The notes under the pieces were generated by a model. It had not been told where the DNA came from. It searched no databases and was given only the letters and a program-made list of their open reading frames with translations. DNA of 64,000 nucleotides from Streptomyces thermodiastaticus (GTDB lineage Bacteria > Actinomycetota > Actinomycetes > Streptomycetales > Streptomycetaceae): assembly GCF_014656135.1 (NCBI RefSeq), contig NZ_BNBV01000016.1:62001-126000 (forward strand), in the 5' to 3' direction. The position numbers and the translations under genes are program-made. Every line of letters starts with the position of its first letter. Position 1 is the first letter of the stretch. Shown here piece by piece: positions 9,235-18,322 of this stretch.

Positions 9235-10101
9235 ATGACGCAGCTTCCGGCTGCCCAGAACAGGCCCTCCGACGGCAGCAAGGCGCTGTACGGGGGGAAG
9301 GGCACTCGCCGCATCACCGTCCGCGACATCGCCCTCGCCAAGGAACGCGGCGAGAAGTGGCCGATGCTCACCGCCTACGACGCGATGACCGCCTCCGTCT
9401 TCGACGAGGCCGGCATCCCGGTCCTGCTCGTCGGTGACTCCGCGGGCAACTGCCACCTGGGCTACGACACCACCGTGCCCGTCACCCTCGACCAGATGGC
9501 CCTGCTGTCGGCCGCGGTCGTGCGCGGCACCCGGCGCGCCCTGATCGTGGCCGACCTGCCCTTCGGCTCCTACCAGGAGGGCCCGGCGCAGGCGCTGCGC
9601 TCGGCCACCCGCCTGGTGAAGGAGGCGGGCGTGGGCGCCGTGAAGCTGGAGGGCGGCGAGCGCTCGCACGAGCAGATCCGGCTGCTGGTGGAGTCCGGCA
9701 TCCCGGTCATGGCCCACATCGGCCTGACCCCCCAGTCCGTGCACGCCATGGGCTACCGCGTCCAGGGGCGCGGCGAGGAGGCCGCCCAGCAGCTGCTGCG
9801 CGACGCGAAGTCCGTGCAGGACGCGGGCGCCTTCGCGGTGGTGCTGGAGCTGGTGCCGGCCGAGCTGGCGGCGGAGGTGACGCGGGTGCTGCACATCCCC
9901 ACCGTCGGCATCGGCGCCGGGCCCCGCACGGACGCGCAGGTCCTGGTGTGGACGGACATGCTGGGGCTGACCGCCGGGCGGGTGCCGAAGTTCGTCAAGA
10001 AGTACGCCGACCTGCGCCAGGTCATGGGCGACGCGGCCCGTGCCTACGCCGAGGACGTCGTCGGCGGAACGTTCCCGCTGGAGGAGCACTCGGTCCACTA
10101 G
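9235..10101 (+). CDS. panB: 3-methyl-2-oxobutanoate hydroxymethyltransferase
   Basis: A 288-residue enzyme of pantothenate (and so coenzyme A) synthesis. It adds a hydroxymethyl group from 5,10-methylene-tetrahydrofolate to alpha-ketoisovalerate, giving ketopantoate. The TIM-barrel signatures are visible: MLTAYDAMTA, VGDSAGNCHLGYDTT (magnesium and substrate contacts), GAVKLEGG, VMAHIGLTPQSV and GIGAGPRTDAQVLV. The ATG at 9235 is chosen because AAGGAG lies 9 bp upstream; the in-frame ATG at 9175 has no comparable site. The gene stands alone, convergent with nadE behind a shared hairpin. Confidence 0.95.
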   Translation: MTQLPAAQNRPSDGSKALYGGKGTRRITVRDIALAKERGEKWPMLTAYDAMTASVFDEAGIPVLLVGDSAGNCHLGYDTTVPVTLDQMALLSAAVVRGTRRALIVADLPFGSYQEGPAQALRSATRLVKEAGVGAVKLEGGERSHEQIRLLVESGIPVMAHIGLTPQSVHAMGYRVQGRGEEAAQQLLRDAKSVQDAGAFAVVLELVPAELAAEVTRVLHIPTVGIGAGPRTDAQVLVWTDMLGLTAGRVPKFVKKYADLRQVMGDAARAYAEDVVGGTFPLEEHSVH

Positions 10102-10186
10102 GGCGCGTCGGGTCCGTACCGGGCCGGAGCCCGCGAGCCCGGGCCGGCACGGACGACGGACCCCGCGGGACCGCGCCCCGCGCTCG

Positions 10187-10232
10187 AAAGACCACTGCGG
10201 AAACACCACAAAGACCACTGCGGAAACACCAC
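10187..10232. repeat. 23-bp perfect tandem duplication
   Basis: Two identical, directly abutting 23-bp units occupy 10187-10209 and 10210-10232 in the panB-nadE convergent gap, right next to the terminator hairpin. They contain AAAGACCACTGCGG and are poorer in GC than their surroundings. Confidence 0.9.
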
Positions 10233-10270
10233 GGAGCCCCGGCCGATCGTCCCCCGTCGGCCGGGGCTCC
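10233..10270. terminator. Bidirectional terminator between panB and nadE
   Basis: A perfect 14-bp stem (10233-10246 with 10257-10270) and a 10-nt loop lie between two convergent genes, as expected for a shared intrinsic terminator. As usual in Streptomyces, no U-tract follows. Confidence 0.8.
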
Positions 10271-10300
10271 CTCCGTGCACGGCGTGCCGCGGTCGCCGCC

Positions 10301-12055
10301 CTACCCGTGCTCGCGCCAGCCGTTGGTCACCGGCATGCGGCGGTCCTTGCCGAAGCCCTTGGCCGAGATCTTCGTCCCCGGCGGGTACTGGCGGCGCTTG
10401 TACTCCGCGTTGTCGACCATGCGCAGCGTCCGGGCGACCAGCTCGCGGTCGAAACCGGCGGCCACGATCTCGTCCGCGCCCTTGTCGTGGTCGACGTAGA
10501 GGTCGAGGATCGCGTCGAGCACCGGGTAGTCCGGCAGCGAGTCGGTGTCGACCTGGCCCGGGCGCAGCTCCGCGCTCGGCGGCTTGGTGATCGAGTTCTC
10601 CGGGATCGGCGGGGTCTCGCCGCGCTCGGCGGCCACCCGGTTGCGCCACTCGGCCAGGCGGAACACCGACGTCTTGTACAGGTCCTTGATCGGGCCGTAG
10701 GCGCCCACCGAGTCGCCGTACAGCGTCGAGTAGCCCACCGCCAGCTCCGACTTGTTGCCGGGGGCGAGGACGATGTGGCCCTCCTGGTTGGAGACGGCCA
10801 TCAGCAGCGTGCCGCGCAGCCGCGACTGCAGGTTCTCCTCCGCCAGGCCGGTCAGGCCGAGCGAGCCCATGTACGCGTCGAACATCGGCTCGATCGGGAC
10901 GGTGCGGAAGTGCAGCCCGGTGCGCCGCGCCAGCTCGGCCGCGTCGTCCTTGGAGTGCTGCGAGGAGTATTTCGACGGCATCGAGATGCCGTAGACGTTC
11001 TCCGCGCCCACCGCGTCGCAGGCGATCGCCGCGACCAGGGAGGAGTCGATGCCGCCGGACAGTCCGATCAGCACCGACCGGAAGCCGTTCTTCCGCACGT
11101 ACGCCCGCAGGCCCACGACCAGCGCGGAATAGACCTCCTCGTCGTCGTCCAGCCGCTCGGCGTAGCCGCCGGTGTGCTCCGGCTCGTAGGCCGGCACCGG
11201 GTCCTCGGACAGCACCACGCGCTCCACGCGCAGCCCGTCGTCCACCACGCCGGTGGGGGCGTCGGCCGCCGCGGCCGGCAGGTCCAGGTCGAGGACGGCA
11301 CAGGTCTCGGAGAACTGCGGGGCCCGGGCGATCACCTCCCCGTCCGCGGAGACCACGATCGAGTCCCCGTCGAACACCAGCTCGTCCTGGCCGCCGACCA
11401 TGGCGAGGTAGGCGGTGGTGCAGCCGGCCTCCTGGGCCCGCTTGCGGACCAGCTCCAGCCGGGTGTCGTCCTTCTCCCGCTCGTAGGGGGAGGCGTTGAC
11501 CGACAGCAGCAGGCCCGCGCGGACGGTGCGCGCGGCCGGGACACGGCCGCCGTCCTGCCACAGGTCCTCGCAGATGGCCAGGGCCACGTCCACGCCGTGC
11601 ACCCGCAGCACGGGCATGGTGTCGCCGGGCACGAAGTAACGGAACTCGTCGAAGACGCCGTAGTTCGGCAGGTGGTGCTTGGCGAAGGTCAGCACCACCT
11701 GTCCGCGGTGCAGCACCGCCGCCGCGTTCTGCGGCGCGCCGGCCGGCATGCCGTACTTCGGCTGGGCGGTCTCGCTGCGGTCCAGGTAGCCGACGATCAC
11801 CGGCAGCTCGCCCAGGCCCTCCGCGGCGAGGCGGGCCGCCAGGTCGCGCAGCGCGGCACGGGAGGCCTCCACGAAGGACGACCTCAGGGCCAGGTCCTCG
11901 ACGGGATACCCGGTCAGCGCCATCTCCGGGAACGCCGCGAGGTGCGCTCCCCGCTCGGCGGACTTCCGGGTCCAGCGGACGATCGTGTCGGCGTTTCCGG
12001 CGAGGTCGCCGACGCGCGAGTCGATCTGGTTCAGGGCGAGGCGTAGTTGAGGCAC
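10301..12055 (-). CDS. nadE: Glutamine-dependent NAD+ synthetase
   Basis: A 584-residue two-domain enzyme that amidates nicotinic acid adenine dinucleotide to NAD+, using ammonia from glutamine. The N-terminal nitrilase-like glutaminase has its triad in FPEMALTGYP (Glu44), KHHLPNYGVFDE (Lys126) and ICEDLW (Cys162). The C-terminal synthetase carries the ATP-pyrophosphatase P-loop LSGGIDSS and the GNKSELAVGYSTLYGD motif. Length is typical of the long actinobacterial form. The GTG at 12053-12055 gives the family-typical N-terminus PQLRLALNQID; upstream extension is not supported. Confidence 0.95.
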   Translation of the reverse strand: MPQLRLALNQIDSRVGDLAGNADTIVRWTRKSAERGAHLAAFPEMALTGYPVEDLALRSSFVEASRAALRDLAARLAAEGLGELPVIVGYLDRSETAQPKYGMPAGAPQNAAAVLHRGQVVLTFAKHHLPNYGVFDEFRYFVPGDTMPVLRVHGVDVALAICEDLWQDGGRVPAARTVRAGLLLSVNASPYEREKDDTRLELVRKRAQEAGCTTAYLAMVGGQDELVFDGDSIVVSADGEVIARAPQFSETCAVLDLDLPAAAADAPTGVVDDGLRVERVVLSEDPVPAYEPEHTGGYAERLDDDEEVYSALVVGLRAYVRKNGFRSVLIGLSGGIDSSLVAAIACDAVGAENVYGISMPSKYSSQHSKDDAAELARRTGLHFRTVPIEPMFDAYMGSLGLTGLAEENLQSRLRGTLLMAVSNQEGHIVLAPGNKSELAVGYSTLYGDSVGAYGPIKDLYKTSVFRLAEWRNRVAAERGETPPIPENSITKPPSAELRPGQVDTDSLPDYPVLDAILDLYVDHDKGADEIVAAGFDRELVARTLRMVDNAEYKRRQYPPGTKISAKGFGKDRRMPVTNGWREHG

Positions 12056-12168
12056 GCAGCCAGTGTAATCGTCAGAGCGACGCGATCTAGGGCCCGGCGG
12101 TGTGGGCCGTCCCACGCCCGCCGGCGCCCCGCACACCGCGTGGGCGCGAGGCGCGGGGCGCATGCGAG

Positions 12169-12202
12169 GGCGCCCGTCCCGCGGGGAGAAGGGACGGGCG
12201 CC
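12169..12202 (-). terminator. Terminator of the S53 peptidase gene
   Basis: A 12-bp perfect stem (12169-12180 with 12191-12202) and 10-nt loop lie just downstream of the peptidase stop codon on the minus strand. Confidence 0.7.
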
Positions 12203-12230
12203 GGGCCGCCCGGGGCGGCCGGTCAGGGGG

Positions 12231-14171
12231 TCAGTGCCGCCGGTAGGACTGCACGTAGCCCTTCGCGGGCGAGCCGACGCCGGTGACGTCGTCGTAGCCC
12301 TTGACGGCCTTGAGCGAGCTGTCCTTGCCGAGGCTGCGGACGGAGACGCTCAGCCCGTCGGTGTCGTCGAAGCCGTTGACGTAGTCGACGCGGGCGACCG
12401 CCAGGTTCCTGCCGGTCGGCTTGTCCACCACGTCGTGGTAGACCTTCGAGCCGTACCGGGCGTAGATCGCCGGGTTGGCGAAGCCGATCGCCTCGCCGCC
12501 GCGGGCCTCCTGGGCGAGCGCCTGGATGCCGGCGATGACCGGCGCGGCCAGCGAGGTGCCGCCGATGCGGTACTCGCTGTACTGCTGCGAGCCGTCCGGG
12601 AAGGTCTGCGTCTGGCCGACGAGGAATCCGGTGTTCGGGTCGGCGATCGCCGCGATGTCCGGCACGACCCGGTTGCCGGAGGCGTTGTTGGCCTTGGCCA
12701 GCCGGTCGGGGACGACGCCCTTCTGGTAGTACGGCTCCGGCACGGTCCTGCTGGTGCCGCCGCCCGCACCCGAGGTGTAGGCGCCGGGGAAGCCCTCCCA
12801 GCTCTTGCCGTCGGCCGCCAGGTCCGCCTTCTCGGTGCCCCAGCCGGTCTCCCAGAGGTACGTGTCGCCCTTGCCGACGGCCAGCGAGGTGCCGCCCACC
12901 GCGGTCACCCACGCCGAGTTGGCCGGGGTGTCGACCTGCTTGGTCCCGGTGTTGGCGACCTCGTCGCCGTTGTCGCCGGAGGAGAAGTAGAAGCCGATGC
13001 CCTCGACCGCGCCGAACTGGAACACCTGGTCGTAGGCGGCGGCCAGGTCCGGCGTCTGGTTGGCCTCGATGTCGCCCCAGGAGTTGGAGACGATGTCGGC
13101 CAGGTGGTTGTCGACGATCTTGCTGAGCGAGTCGAGCAGGTCGTCGTCGTAGCAGGAGGCGGCGCCCACGTAGGTGATGTCCGCGTCCGGGGCGACCGCG
13201 TGCACGGCCTCCACGTCCAGCGTCTCCTCGCCGTACCAGCCGGCGGCCCCGCACTCCTCGGTCCGGGTGTAGGTGTCCGGCAGCACCTGGTGCAGCCGGC
13301 CCGTCTTCCAGGCCGCGTCGCCGTTCTTCTTCGCGTAGGTGGCCGCGTCGAAGGCGATGGTCGGCGAGGCGTAGGCGTCGGTGATGGCGATCCGCACGCC
13401 CTTGCCGGTGTACGTGCCGGCCCCGTAGGCCGCGCGCAGCTGCTTGCCGGTGTAGCCCTTGACCGCGTACGGGATCTTCTGGCCGTACGCCTTGGGCAGG
13501 GTGGTCGCGATGTCCGAGCCGTAGTAGGCGGAGAACGGCCCGGCGTTCTTGAACACCGCGTCCGGCGGCGGCAGCTGGTCCTTGTGGCTCGCCTTGTGCG
13601 GCGCGTTGTCCAGGCCGGTGACGGTCAGCACGGCGTCCTTGACGCTCTCGGGCACCGAGACCGCCTGGGCGGGCGCGCGGTAGACCTTCGAGCCCTTGGC
13701 GAAGTTGTGCAGCTGGGTGCCGAACGCCTTCTCGGCGGCGGCCACGTCACCGGAGACCGCCACGTAGTGCGGGGTGACGGAGGTGATCTTCAGGCCCGCC
13801 GCCGTCAGCCACGACTTCACGGCGGCCACCTGAGCCTTGGTCGCTCCGAAGCGCTGCTGCGCCTGACGGGGAGTCAGGTATTTGCCGTACTGAGGCGAGG
13901 ACGGGTCGGCGACCGCCCGGGCGTACGCGGCCAGCCCCTCGGGGTCCTGGCCGGCCAGGTACACCCGGGCGTCGACCCGGGCGCTGTCGGAGGCGGAGCC
14001 CTTGTCCGCAGTGGCCGTCGCCCACACGGGCTTGGTGCCCGCCAGTGCGTTGCGGCCCGGGTGGTCGGCGGCGTGCGCCGCGGGAATGCCGAGCACCAGC
14101 GCTCCGGCGACCATCGGCAGCGTCGCCGCCAGGCTCACACCGGCGCGCACGGTGGCGCGGTTGGATCTCAT
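12231..14171 (-). CDS. Secreted S53 family (sedolisin/kumamolisin-like) peptidase
   Basis: A 646-residue exported protease. A signal peptide (MRSNRATVRAG, hydrophobic core, cut near AAHA-AD, about residue 35) is followed by an inhibitory prodomain (about 50-200, with QYGKYLTPRQ and AFGTQLHNF) and the S53 catalytic domain. GEETLDVEAV supplies the Glu and Asp, FSSGDNGDE the oxyanion Asp, and GGTSLAAP the nucleophilic Ser. The C-terminal YDDVTGVGSP matches the calcium site. It should be secreted as a zymogen that processes itself at acid pH. ATG at 14169-14171. No neighbouring gene is evidently linked. Confidence 0.92.
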   Translation of the reverse strand: MRSNRATVRAGVSLAATLPMVAGALVLGIPAAHAADHPGRNALAGTKPVWATATADKGSASDSARVDARVYLAGQDPEGLAAYARAVADPSSPQYGKYLTPRQAQQRFGATKAQVAAVKSWLTAAGLKITSVTPHYVAVSGDVAAAEKAFGTQLHNFAKGSKVYRAPAQAVSVPESVKDAVLTVTGLDNAPHKASHKDQLPPPDAVFKNAGPFSAYYGSDIATTLPKAYGQKIPYAVKGYTGKQLRAAYGAGTYTGKGVRIAITDAYASPTIAFDAATYAKKNGDAAWKTGRLHQVLPDTYTRTEECGAAGWYGEETLDVEAVHAVAPDADITYVGAASCYDDDLLDSLSKIVDNHLADIVSNSWGDIEANQTPDLAAAYDQVFQFGAVEGIGFYFSSGDNGDEVANTGTKQVDTPANSAWVTAVGGTSLAVGKGDTYLWETGWGTEKADLAADGKSWEGFPGAYTSGAGGGTSRTVPEPYYQKGVVPDRLAKANNASGNRVVPDIAAIADPNTGFLVGQTQTFPDGSQQYSEYRIGGTSLAAPVIAGIQALAQEARGGEAIGFANPAIYARYGSKVYHDVVDKPTGRNLAVARVDYVNGFDDTDGLSVSVRSLGKDSSLKAVKGYDDVTGVGSPAKGYVQSYRRH

Positions 14172-14678
14172 GTAACCCCCTGCGATGCGGATCGCATGTG
14201 ACGCAATGAGTGGTTGTCCTCGCGTAATCCGCGGAGCGGCCGCGGCGGTTCGGCCCAGCGAATGGATCACACGATCGAATGCCACTCTTCCTGATGAACC
14301 GCACATGTCAGGGGAATGAGCAGGCCAAGAGAAGACCAAAGAACTGTCAGGAGCGTTTCTTTGGCAGGGAATTGAGCGATTCGTCCCTGTGGCGCTCCCG
14401 CCGCGTCGCTGCCAAAGGGCGTTGTTCCGCCTGCTGCGGGCGGGTGTTGCGGCCGGTGCGCTCCCGACGCGGCGGTCGGTCTTCGCCCGGCCGTTGCGTG
14501 CCGGCGGGCGGAGGGGGACGGAAGGCGGGTCCGGGAGCGGGGGGCCGGCCAGCAGGACTGAGGTCCGGTCCCAAGGCTGAGATCCGGCCCCAGGGCCGGG
14601 GGCCGGTCCCGGGGGCGGGCCGGGAGCCGGTGGCCGCGATATTTTGAATCGCCGATGCCTGTTATCTAGGCTGACGGC
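14172..14678. other. Divergent promoter region between S53 peptidase and nsrR
   Basis: About 500 bp without a supported gene. It includes a short palindrome TGCGAT-GCGG-ATCGCA at 14181-14196, 10 bp upstream of the peptidase start, which could be an operator. An AT-richer stretch before nsrR (14636-14668, with ATATTTTGAA and TGTTATCTAGG) looks like the nsrR promoter. Confidence 0.45.
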
Positions 14679-15122
14679 ATGCGGCTGATGCGCTCCACCG
14701 ACATGGCGCTGCGCGTCCTGATGCGGCTCGCCGTCGCCGGCGAGTCGAGCCCCACGACCCGCGAGGTCGCGGCGGACATGGGCGTGCCGTACACGCATGC
14801 CGCCAAGGTCGTCGCCGAACTCCAGCGCCGCGGTCTCGTCGACACCCGCCGCGGCCGCGGCGGCGGGCTGAGCCTGACCGAGAAGGGCCGCGGCGCGTCG
14901 GTCGGCAAGCTCGTACGGGCCCTGGAAGGCGAGGGCGACGTCGCCGACTGCGAGGGCGCCGCCCCCTGCCCGCTGAACGCCGACTGCCGGCTGCGCGGCG
15001 CCCTGCGGCGCGCCCAGGAGGCCTTCTACGCCAGCCTCGACCCGCTCACGGTCGCCGACATGGTGGCACCCCCGACCGGCCCGCTGCTGCTCGGCCTGCC
15101 CGGCGCCCGACGGCCGTCCTGA
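14679..15122 (+). CDS. nsrR: Rrf2-family iron-sulfur regulator, NsrR-like
   Basis: A 147-residue Rrf2 protein: a winged helix (residues 1-65, with MRLMRSTDMALRVLMRLA and the wing RRGRGGGLSL), then a dimerisation helix. The cluster-binding cysteines are Cys91, Cys97 and Cys103 in a C-x5-C-x5-C pattern, as in Streptomyces NsrR, whose 4Fe-4S cluster reacts with nitric oxide. Its convergent neighbour is the flavohaemoglobin hmp, the classic NsrR target. It is expected to repress hmp and itself until NO damages the cluster. Start: ATG 14679. Confidence 0.9.
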   Translation: MRLMRSTDMALRVLMRLAVAGESSPTTREVAADMGVPYTHAAKVVAELQRRGLVDTRRGRGGGLSLTEKGRGASVGKLVRALEGEGDVADCEGAAPCPLNADCRLRGALRRAQEAFYASLDPLTVADMVAPPTGPLLLGLPGARRPS

Positions 15123-15154
15123 GCGCTCCCGCCTCCGTCACCCGGCCCGTCGCA

Positions 15155-15197
15155 CCGGAGCCGGCCGGGGCGGAATCTCCGCCCCGGCCGGCTCCGG
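15155..15197. terminator. Bidirectional terminator between nsrR and hmp
   Basis: A nearly uninterrupted hairpin with a 20-bp perfect stem (15155-15174 with 15178-15197) and a 3-nt loop lies between the two convergent stop codons. Confidence 0.85.
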
Positions 15198-15210
15198 GTG
15201 CACGGTCGCC

Positions 15211-16401
15211 TCAAGCCGCCTGCCGGGCCAGCCACAGGTCGGGGCCGAAGACCTCGTAGTGGATGTCGGCCGCGGCCACGCCCTTGGCCAGCAGCTGCTC
15301 GCGGACCGCGCGCATGAAGGGCAGCGGGCCGCACAGGTAGGCGCGCGTGCCCGGCGCCACCGTCACGTCCGTCAGGTCCGCGAGGCCGGGCCGTCCGGCG
15401 CCCTCGGCGTCCTGCTCGTAGAAGAAGACCGTCTCGGCCCGGGGCAGCTTGGCCGCGTAGGCCAGGTGCTCGTCGCGCAGCGCGTGCGCGGCGGGAGAGC
15501 GGTCGGCGTGCACCACGGTGACCGGCGCGTCGTGACCGTCGGCGGCGAGCTGCTCCAGCATGGCGATCATCGGGGTGACGCCGATGCCGGCGGAGGCCAG
15601 CAGCAGCGGCGCGCCGGTGTCCTCCAGAACGAGGTCGCCGTACGGGGCGGACAGCTGGAGCACGTCGCCCACGTGCACATGGGCGTGCAGATGGTTGGAG
15701 ACCTCTCCGTCGGGGGTGGTCGCGTCGCCGGTCACCCGCTTGACGGCGAACTGCCGCACCGGCGAGCCGGGGGCCGCGGTCAGGCTGTACTGGCGGATCT
15801 GCCGGGCACCGTCCGGAAGGGTGACGCCGACGGAGACGTACTGGCCGGCGCGGTAGCCGGGCACCGGGCCGTCGTCGACCGGGCGCAGCCGGAAGGTGAC
15901 GACGTCGGCGGTCTCCTCGATCCGCTCCACGACCTTCCACTCGCGCCAGCCGGTCTGCCGGCTCTGCTCGTACAGCCGCTTCTCGATGGCGATGAGCGCG
16001 TTGGCCATCAGCCAGTACGCCTCGGTCCAGGCGGCGGCGACCTCCTCGGTGACCGCGTCGCCGAGGACCTCGGCGATGGCGGCGAACAGGTGCTCGTGGA
16101 CGACCGGGTACTGCTCAGGCAGGACACCGAGCGAGGCGTGCTTGTGGGCGATGCGCTGCAGCATCAGGTCGGGGCGCTGGTCGGGGTGGTCCACCAGGTG
16201 GGTGGCGAAGGCGGCGATGGAGCCGGCGAGGGCCTGCTTCTGGACGCCCGAGGCCTGGTTGCCGCGGTTGAACAGGTCGCGCAGCAGCTCGGGGTGGGTG
16301 TCGAACAGCCTGGCGTAGAACCGCTCGGTGATCTCTTCGATGGCCGCGCCGACCGCGGGCAGGGTGGCGCGGACGACGGCCGCTGACTGTTCGGACAGCA
16401 T
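15211..16401 (-). CDS. hmp: Flavohaemoglobin (nitric oxide dioxygenase)
   Basis: A 396-residue three-domain protein that converts NO to nitrate with O2 and NAD(P)H. The globin domain (1-140) holds Tyr29 (B10) and the proximal His in AHKHASLG (His88). The FAD domain follows (RAGQYVSVGV, RQYSLTAAP), then the NAD domain (LLASAGIGVTPM, YLCGPLPFMRAV, ending HYEVFGPDLW). It acts in the cytoplasm against nitrosative stress. It faces nsrR and has an AT-rich upstream region resembling an NsrR site. Confidence 0.95.
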   Translation of the reverse strand: MLSEQSAAVVRATLPAVGAAIEEITERFYARLFDTHPELLRDLFNRGNQASGVQKQALAGSIAAFATHLVDHPDQRPDLMLQRIAHKHASLGVLPEQYPVVHEHLFAAIAEVLGDAVTEEVAAAWTEAYWLMANALIAIEKRLYEQSRQTGWREWKVVERIEETADVVTFRLRPVDDGPVPGYRAGQYVSVGVTLPDGARQIRQYSLTAAPGSPVRQFAVKRVTGDATTPDGEVSNHLHAHVHVGDVLQLSAPYGDLVLEDTGAPLLLASAGIGVTPMIAMLEQLAADGHDAPVTVVHADRSPAAHALRDEHLAYAAKLPRAETVFFYEQDAEGAGRPGLADLTDVTVAPGTRAYLCGPLPFMRAVREQLLAKGVAAADIHYEVFGPDLWLARQAA

Positions 16402-16443
16402 CGTTGACTCCTCCGGGCTCGAACACTCGTGTCAGCGAAACCG

Positions 16444-16474
16444 TAGTTAAATTGGAATTAAAGATGCAAATTAA
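16444..16474 (-). promoter_or_regulatory. Candidate NsrR operator/promoter of hmp
   Basis: An island of very low GC 43-73 bp upstream of hmp. It contains AAGATGCAAAT (16461-16471), matching the classical NsrR half-site AAGATGCATTT at 9 of 11 positions, with a second A/T-rich half (TTAAATTGGAATT) about one helical turn away. The nsrR gene next to hmp makes this the obvious target. Consensus recalled from known NsrR sites; binding is inferred. Confidence 0.5.
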
Positions 16475-16780
16475 ACGGGAGTGGCATCGCTCACGCCGTC
16501 CGCGCGGCCCCGTGCCCCGGTTGCGCCCGCTCGGCGGCCCGGATGACGTACGGCCGTTACACAGGCGGTGCGCAGGAGGCAAGATGGGCGGCAGGGCAGC
16601 GGCACCGCACGCCGGTACCGGTCCACGGGACCACCGCCGTTCCGGTCAGGGACGGCGAAGGGACCATGGTGCGCAACGCGCGCGAAACCGGCGTGTGGTG
16701 TGATGCTCGGGTGTGTGCCCGGCCGCCTCCCGCATCTCGCGGGTCCGGGCGGCCTGACCAGCAAGGATGGGGAAGCGGAA

Positions 16781-18142
16781 ATGGACAAGCAGCAGGAGTT
16801 CGTGCTCCGGACGCTGGAGGAGCGCGACATCCGGTTCGTACGTCTGTGGTTCACGGACGTCCTGGGCTTCCTGAAGTCGGTCGCCGTGGCCCCCGCCGAG
16901 CTGGAACAGGCCTTCGACGAGGGCATCGGCTTCGACGGCAGCGCCATCGAGGGCTTCGCGCGGGTCTACGAGTCCGACATGATCGCCAAGCCCGACCCGT
17001 CCACGTTCCAGATCCTGCCGTGGCGCGCCGAGGCCCCCGGTACCGCCCGCATGTTCTGCGACATCCTCATGCCGGACGGCTCCCCCTCCTTCGCCGACCC
17101 CCGCTACGTCCTCAAGCGGGCCCTGGCCCGCACCTCCGACCTGGGCTTCACCTTCTACACCCACCCGGAGATCGAGTTCTTCCTGCTGAAGGACCGCCCG
17201 CTGGACGGCACCCGCCCGACCCCCGCCGACAACTCCGGCTACTTCGACCACACCCCCCAGGCCATCGGCATGGACTTCCGCCGCCAGGCGATCACCATGC
17301 TGGAGTCGATGGGCATCTCGGTGGAGTTCTCCCACCACGAGGGCGCCCCCGGCCAGCAGGAGATCGATCTGCGCTACGCCGACGCGCTGTCCACGGCGGA
17401 CAACATCATGACCTTCCGCCTGGTGATGAAGCAGGTGGCGCTGGAGCAGGGCCTGCACGCGACGTTCATGCCCAAGCCGTTCTCGGAGTACCCCGGCTCC
17501 GGGATGCACTCGCACCTGTCCCTGTTCGAGGGCGACCGCAACGCCTTCTACGAGTCCGGGGCCGAGTACCAGCTCTCCAAGGTCGGCCGCTCCTTCATCG
17601 CGGGCCTGCTCCGGCACGCCGGCGAGATCAGCGCGGTCACCAACCAGTGGGTGAACTCCTACAAGCGCATCTGGGGCGGCACCGAGCGCACCGCGGGCGC
17701 CGGCGGCGAGGCCCCCTCCTACATCTGCTGGGGCCACAACAACCGCTCGGCCCTGGTCCGCGTCCCGATGTACAAGCCCGGCAAGACCGGCTCGGCTCGC
17801 GTCGAGGTCCGCTCGCTGGACTCCGGCGCCAACCCCTACCTGGCCTACGCCGTCCTGCTGGCCGCCGGCCTGAAGGGCATCGAGGAGGGCTACGAGCTGC
17901 CGCCGGGCGCCGAGGACGACGTGTGGGCCCTGTCCGACGCCGAGCGCCGCGCCCTGGGCATCGAACCCCTGCCGCAGAACCTCGGCGAGGCCCTGACCCT
18001 GATGGAGAGCAGCGACCTGGTCGCCGAGACCCTCGGCGAGCACGTCTTCGACTTCTTCCTGCGCAACAAGCGGCAGGAGTGGGAGGAGTACCGCAGCGAG
18101 GTCACCGCGTTCGAGCTGCGCAAGCATCTGCCGGTGATGTAG
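16781..18142 (+). CDS. glnA2: Glutamine synthetase-like enzyme, GlnA2 type (gamma-glutamylpolyamine synthetase candidate)
   Basis: A 453-residue type I glutamine synthetase homologue. The beta-grasp N-terminus has WFTDVLGFLKSVAV and GIGFDGSAIEGF; the catalytic domain has EIEFFL, the ATP-site motif FMPKPFSEYPGSGMHSHLSL and the NRSALVRVP segment. Where GlnA has the adenylylatable Tyr (LYELAPEE), this protein reads DVWALSDAE, so GlnE should not modify it. Its length and its place beside glnE match GlnA2 of Streptomyces, reported to glutamylate polyamines rather than to assimilate ammonium. ATG 16781 has a purine-rich GGAAGCGGA just upstream. A plain glutamine synthetase role cannot be excluded from sequence. 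Confidence 0.85.
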   Translation: MDKQQEFVLRTLEERDIRFVRLWFTDVLGFLKSVAVAPAELEQAFDEGIGFDGSAIEGFARVYESDMIAKPDPSTFQILPWRAEAPGTARMFCDILMPDGSPSFADPRYVLKRALARTSDLGFTFYTHPEIEFFLLKDRPLDGTRPTPADNSGYFDHTPQAIGMDFRRQAITMLESMGISVEFSHHEGAPGQQEIDLRYADALSTADNIMTFRLVMKQVALEQGLHATFMPKPFSEYPGSGMHSHLSLFEGDRNAFYESGAEYQLSKVGRSFIAGLLRHAGEISAVTNQWVNSYKRIWGGTERTAGAGGEAPSYICWGHNNRSALVRVPMYKPGKTGSARVEVRSLDSGANPYLAYAVLLAAGLKGIEEGYELPPGAEDDVWALSDAERRALGIEPLPQNLGEALTLMESSDLVAETLGEHVFDFFLRNKRQEWEEYRSEVTAFELRKHLPVM

Positions 18143-18322
18143 CGGGGCGGGCGGGGCCGCGACCCAGTCGTGCAGGGCCCCGGCGGGCGGCGCGGTGCTC
18201 CAGCGGTGCCACGCGCTGCCGTCGGCGCCGCCCGAGCGGAGCGCGTGGCCGCTGCCGCGTCGGCGCAATGAAGAGCCGTTAGGCTCTGGCCAGGACGACC
18301 TTGATCCGACGGGAGGCCGGGG

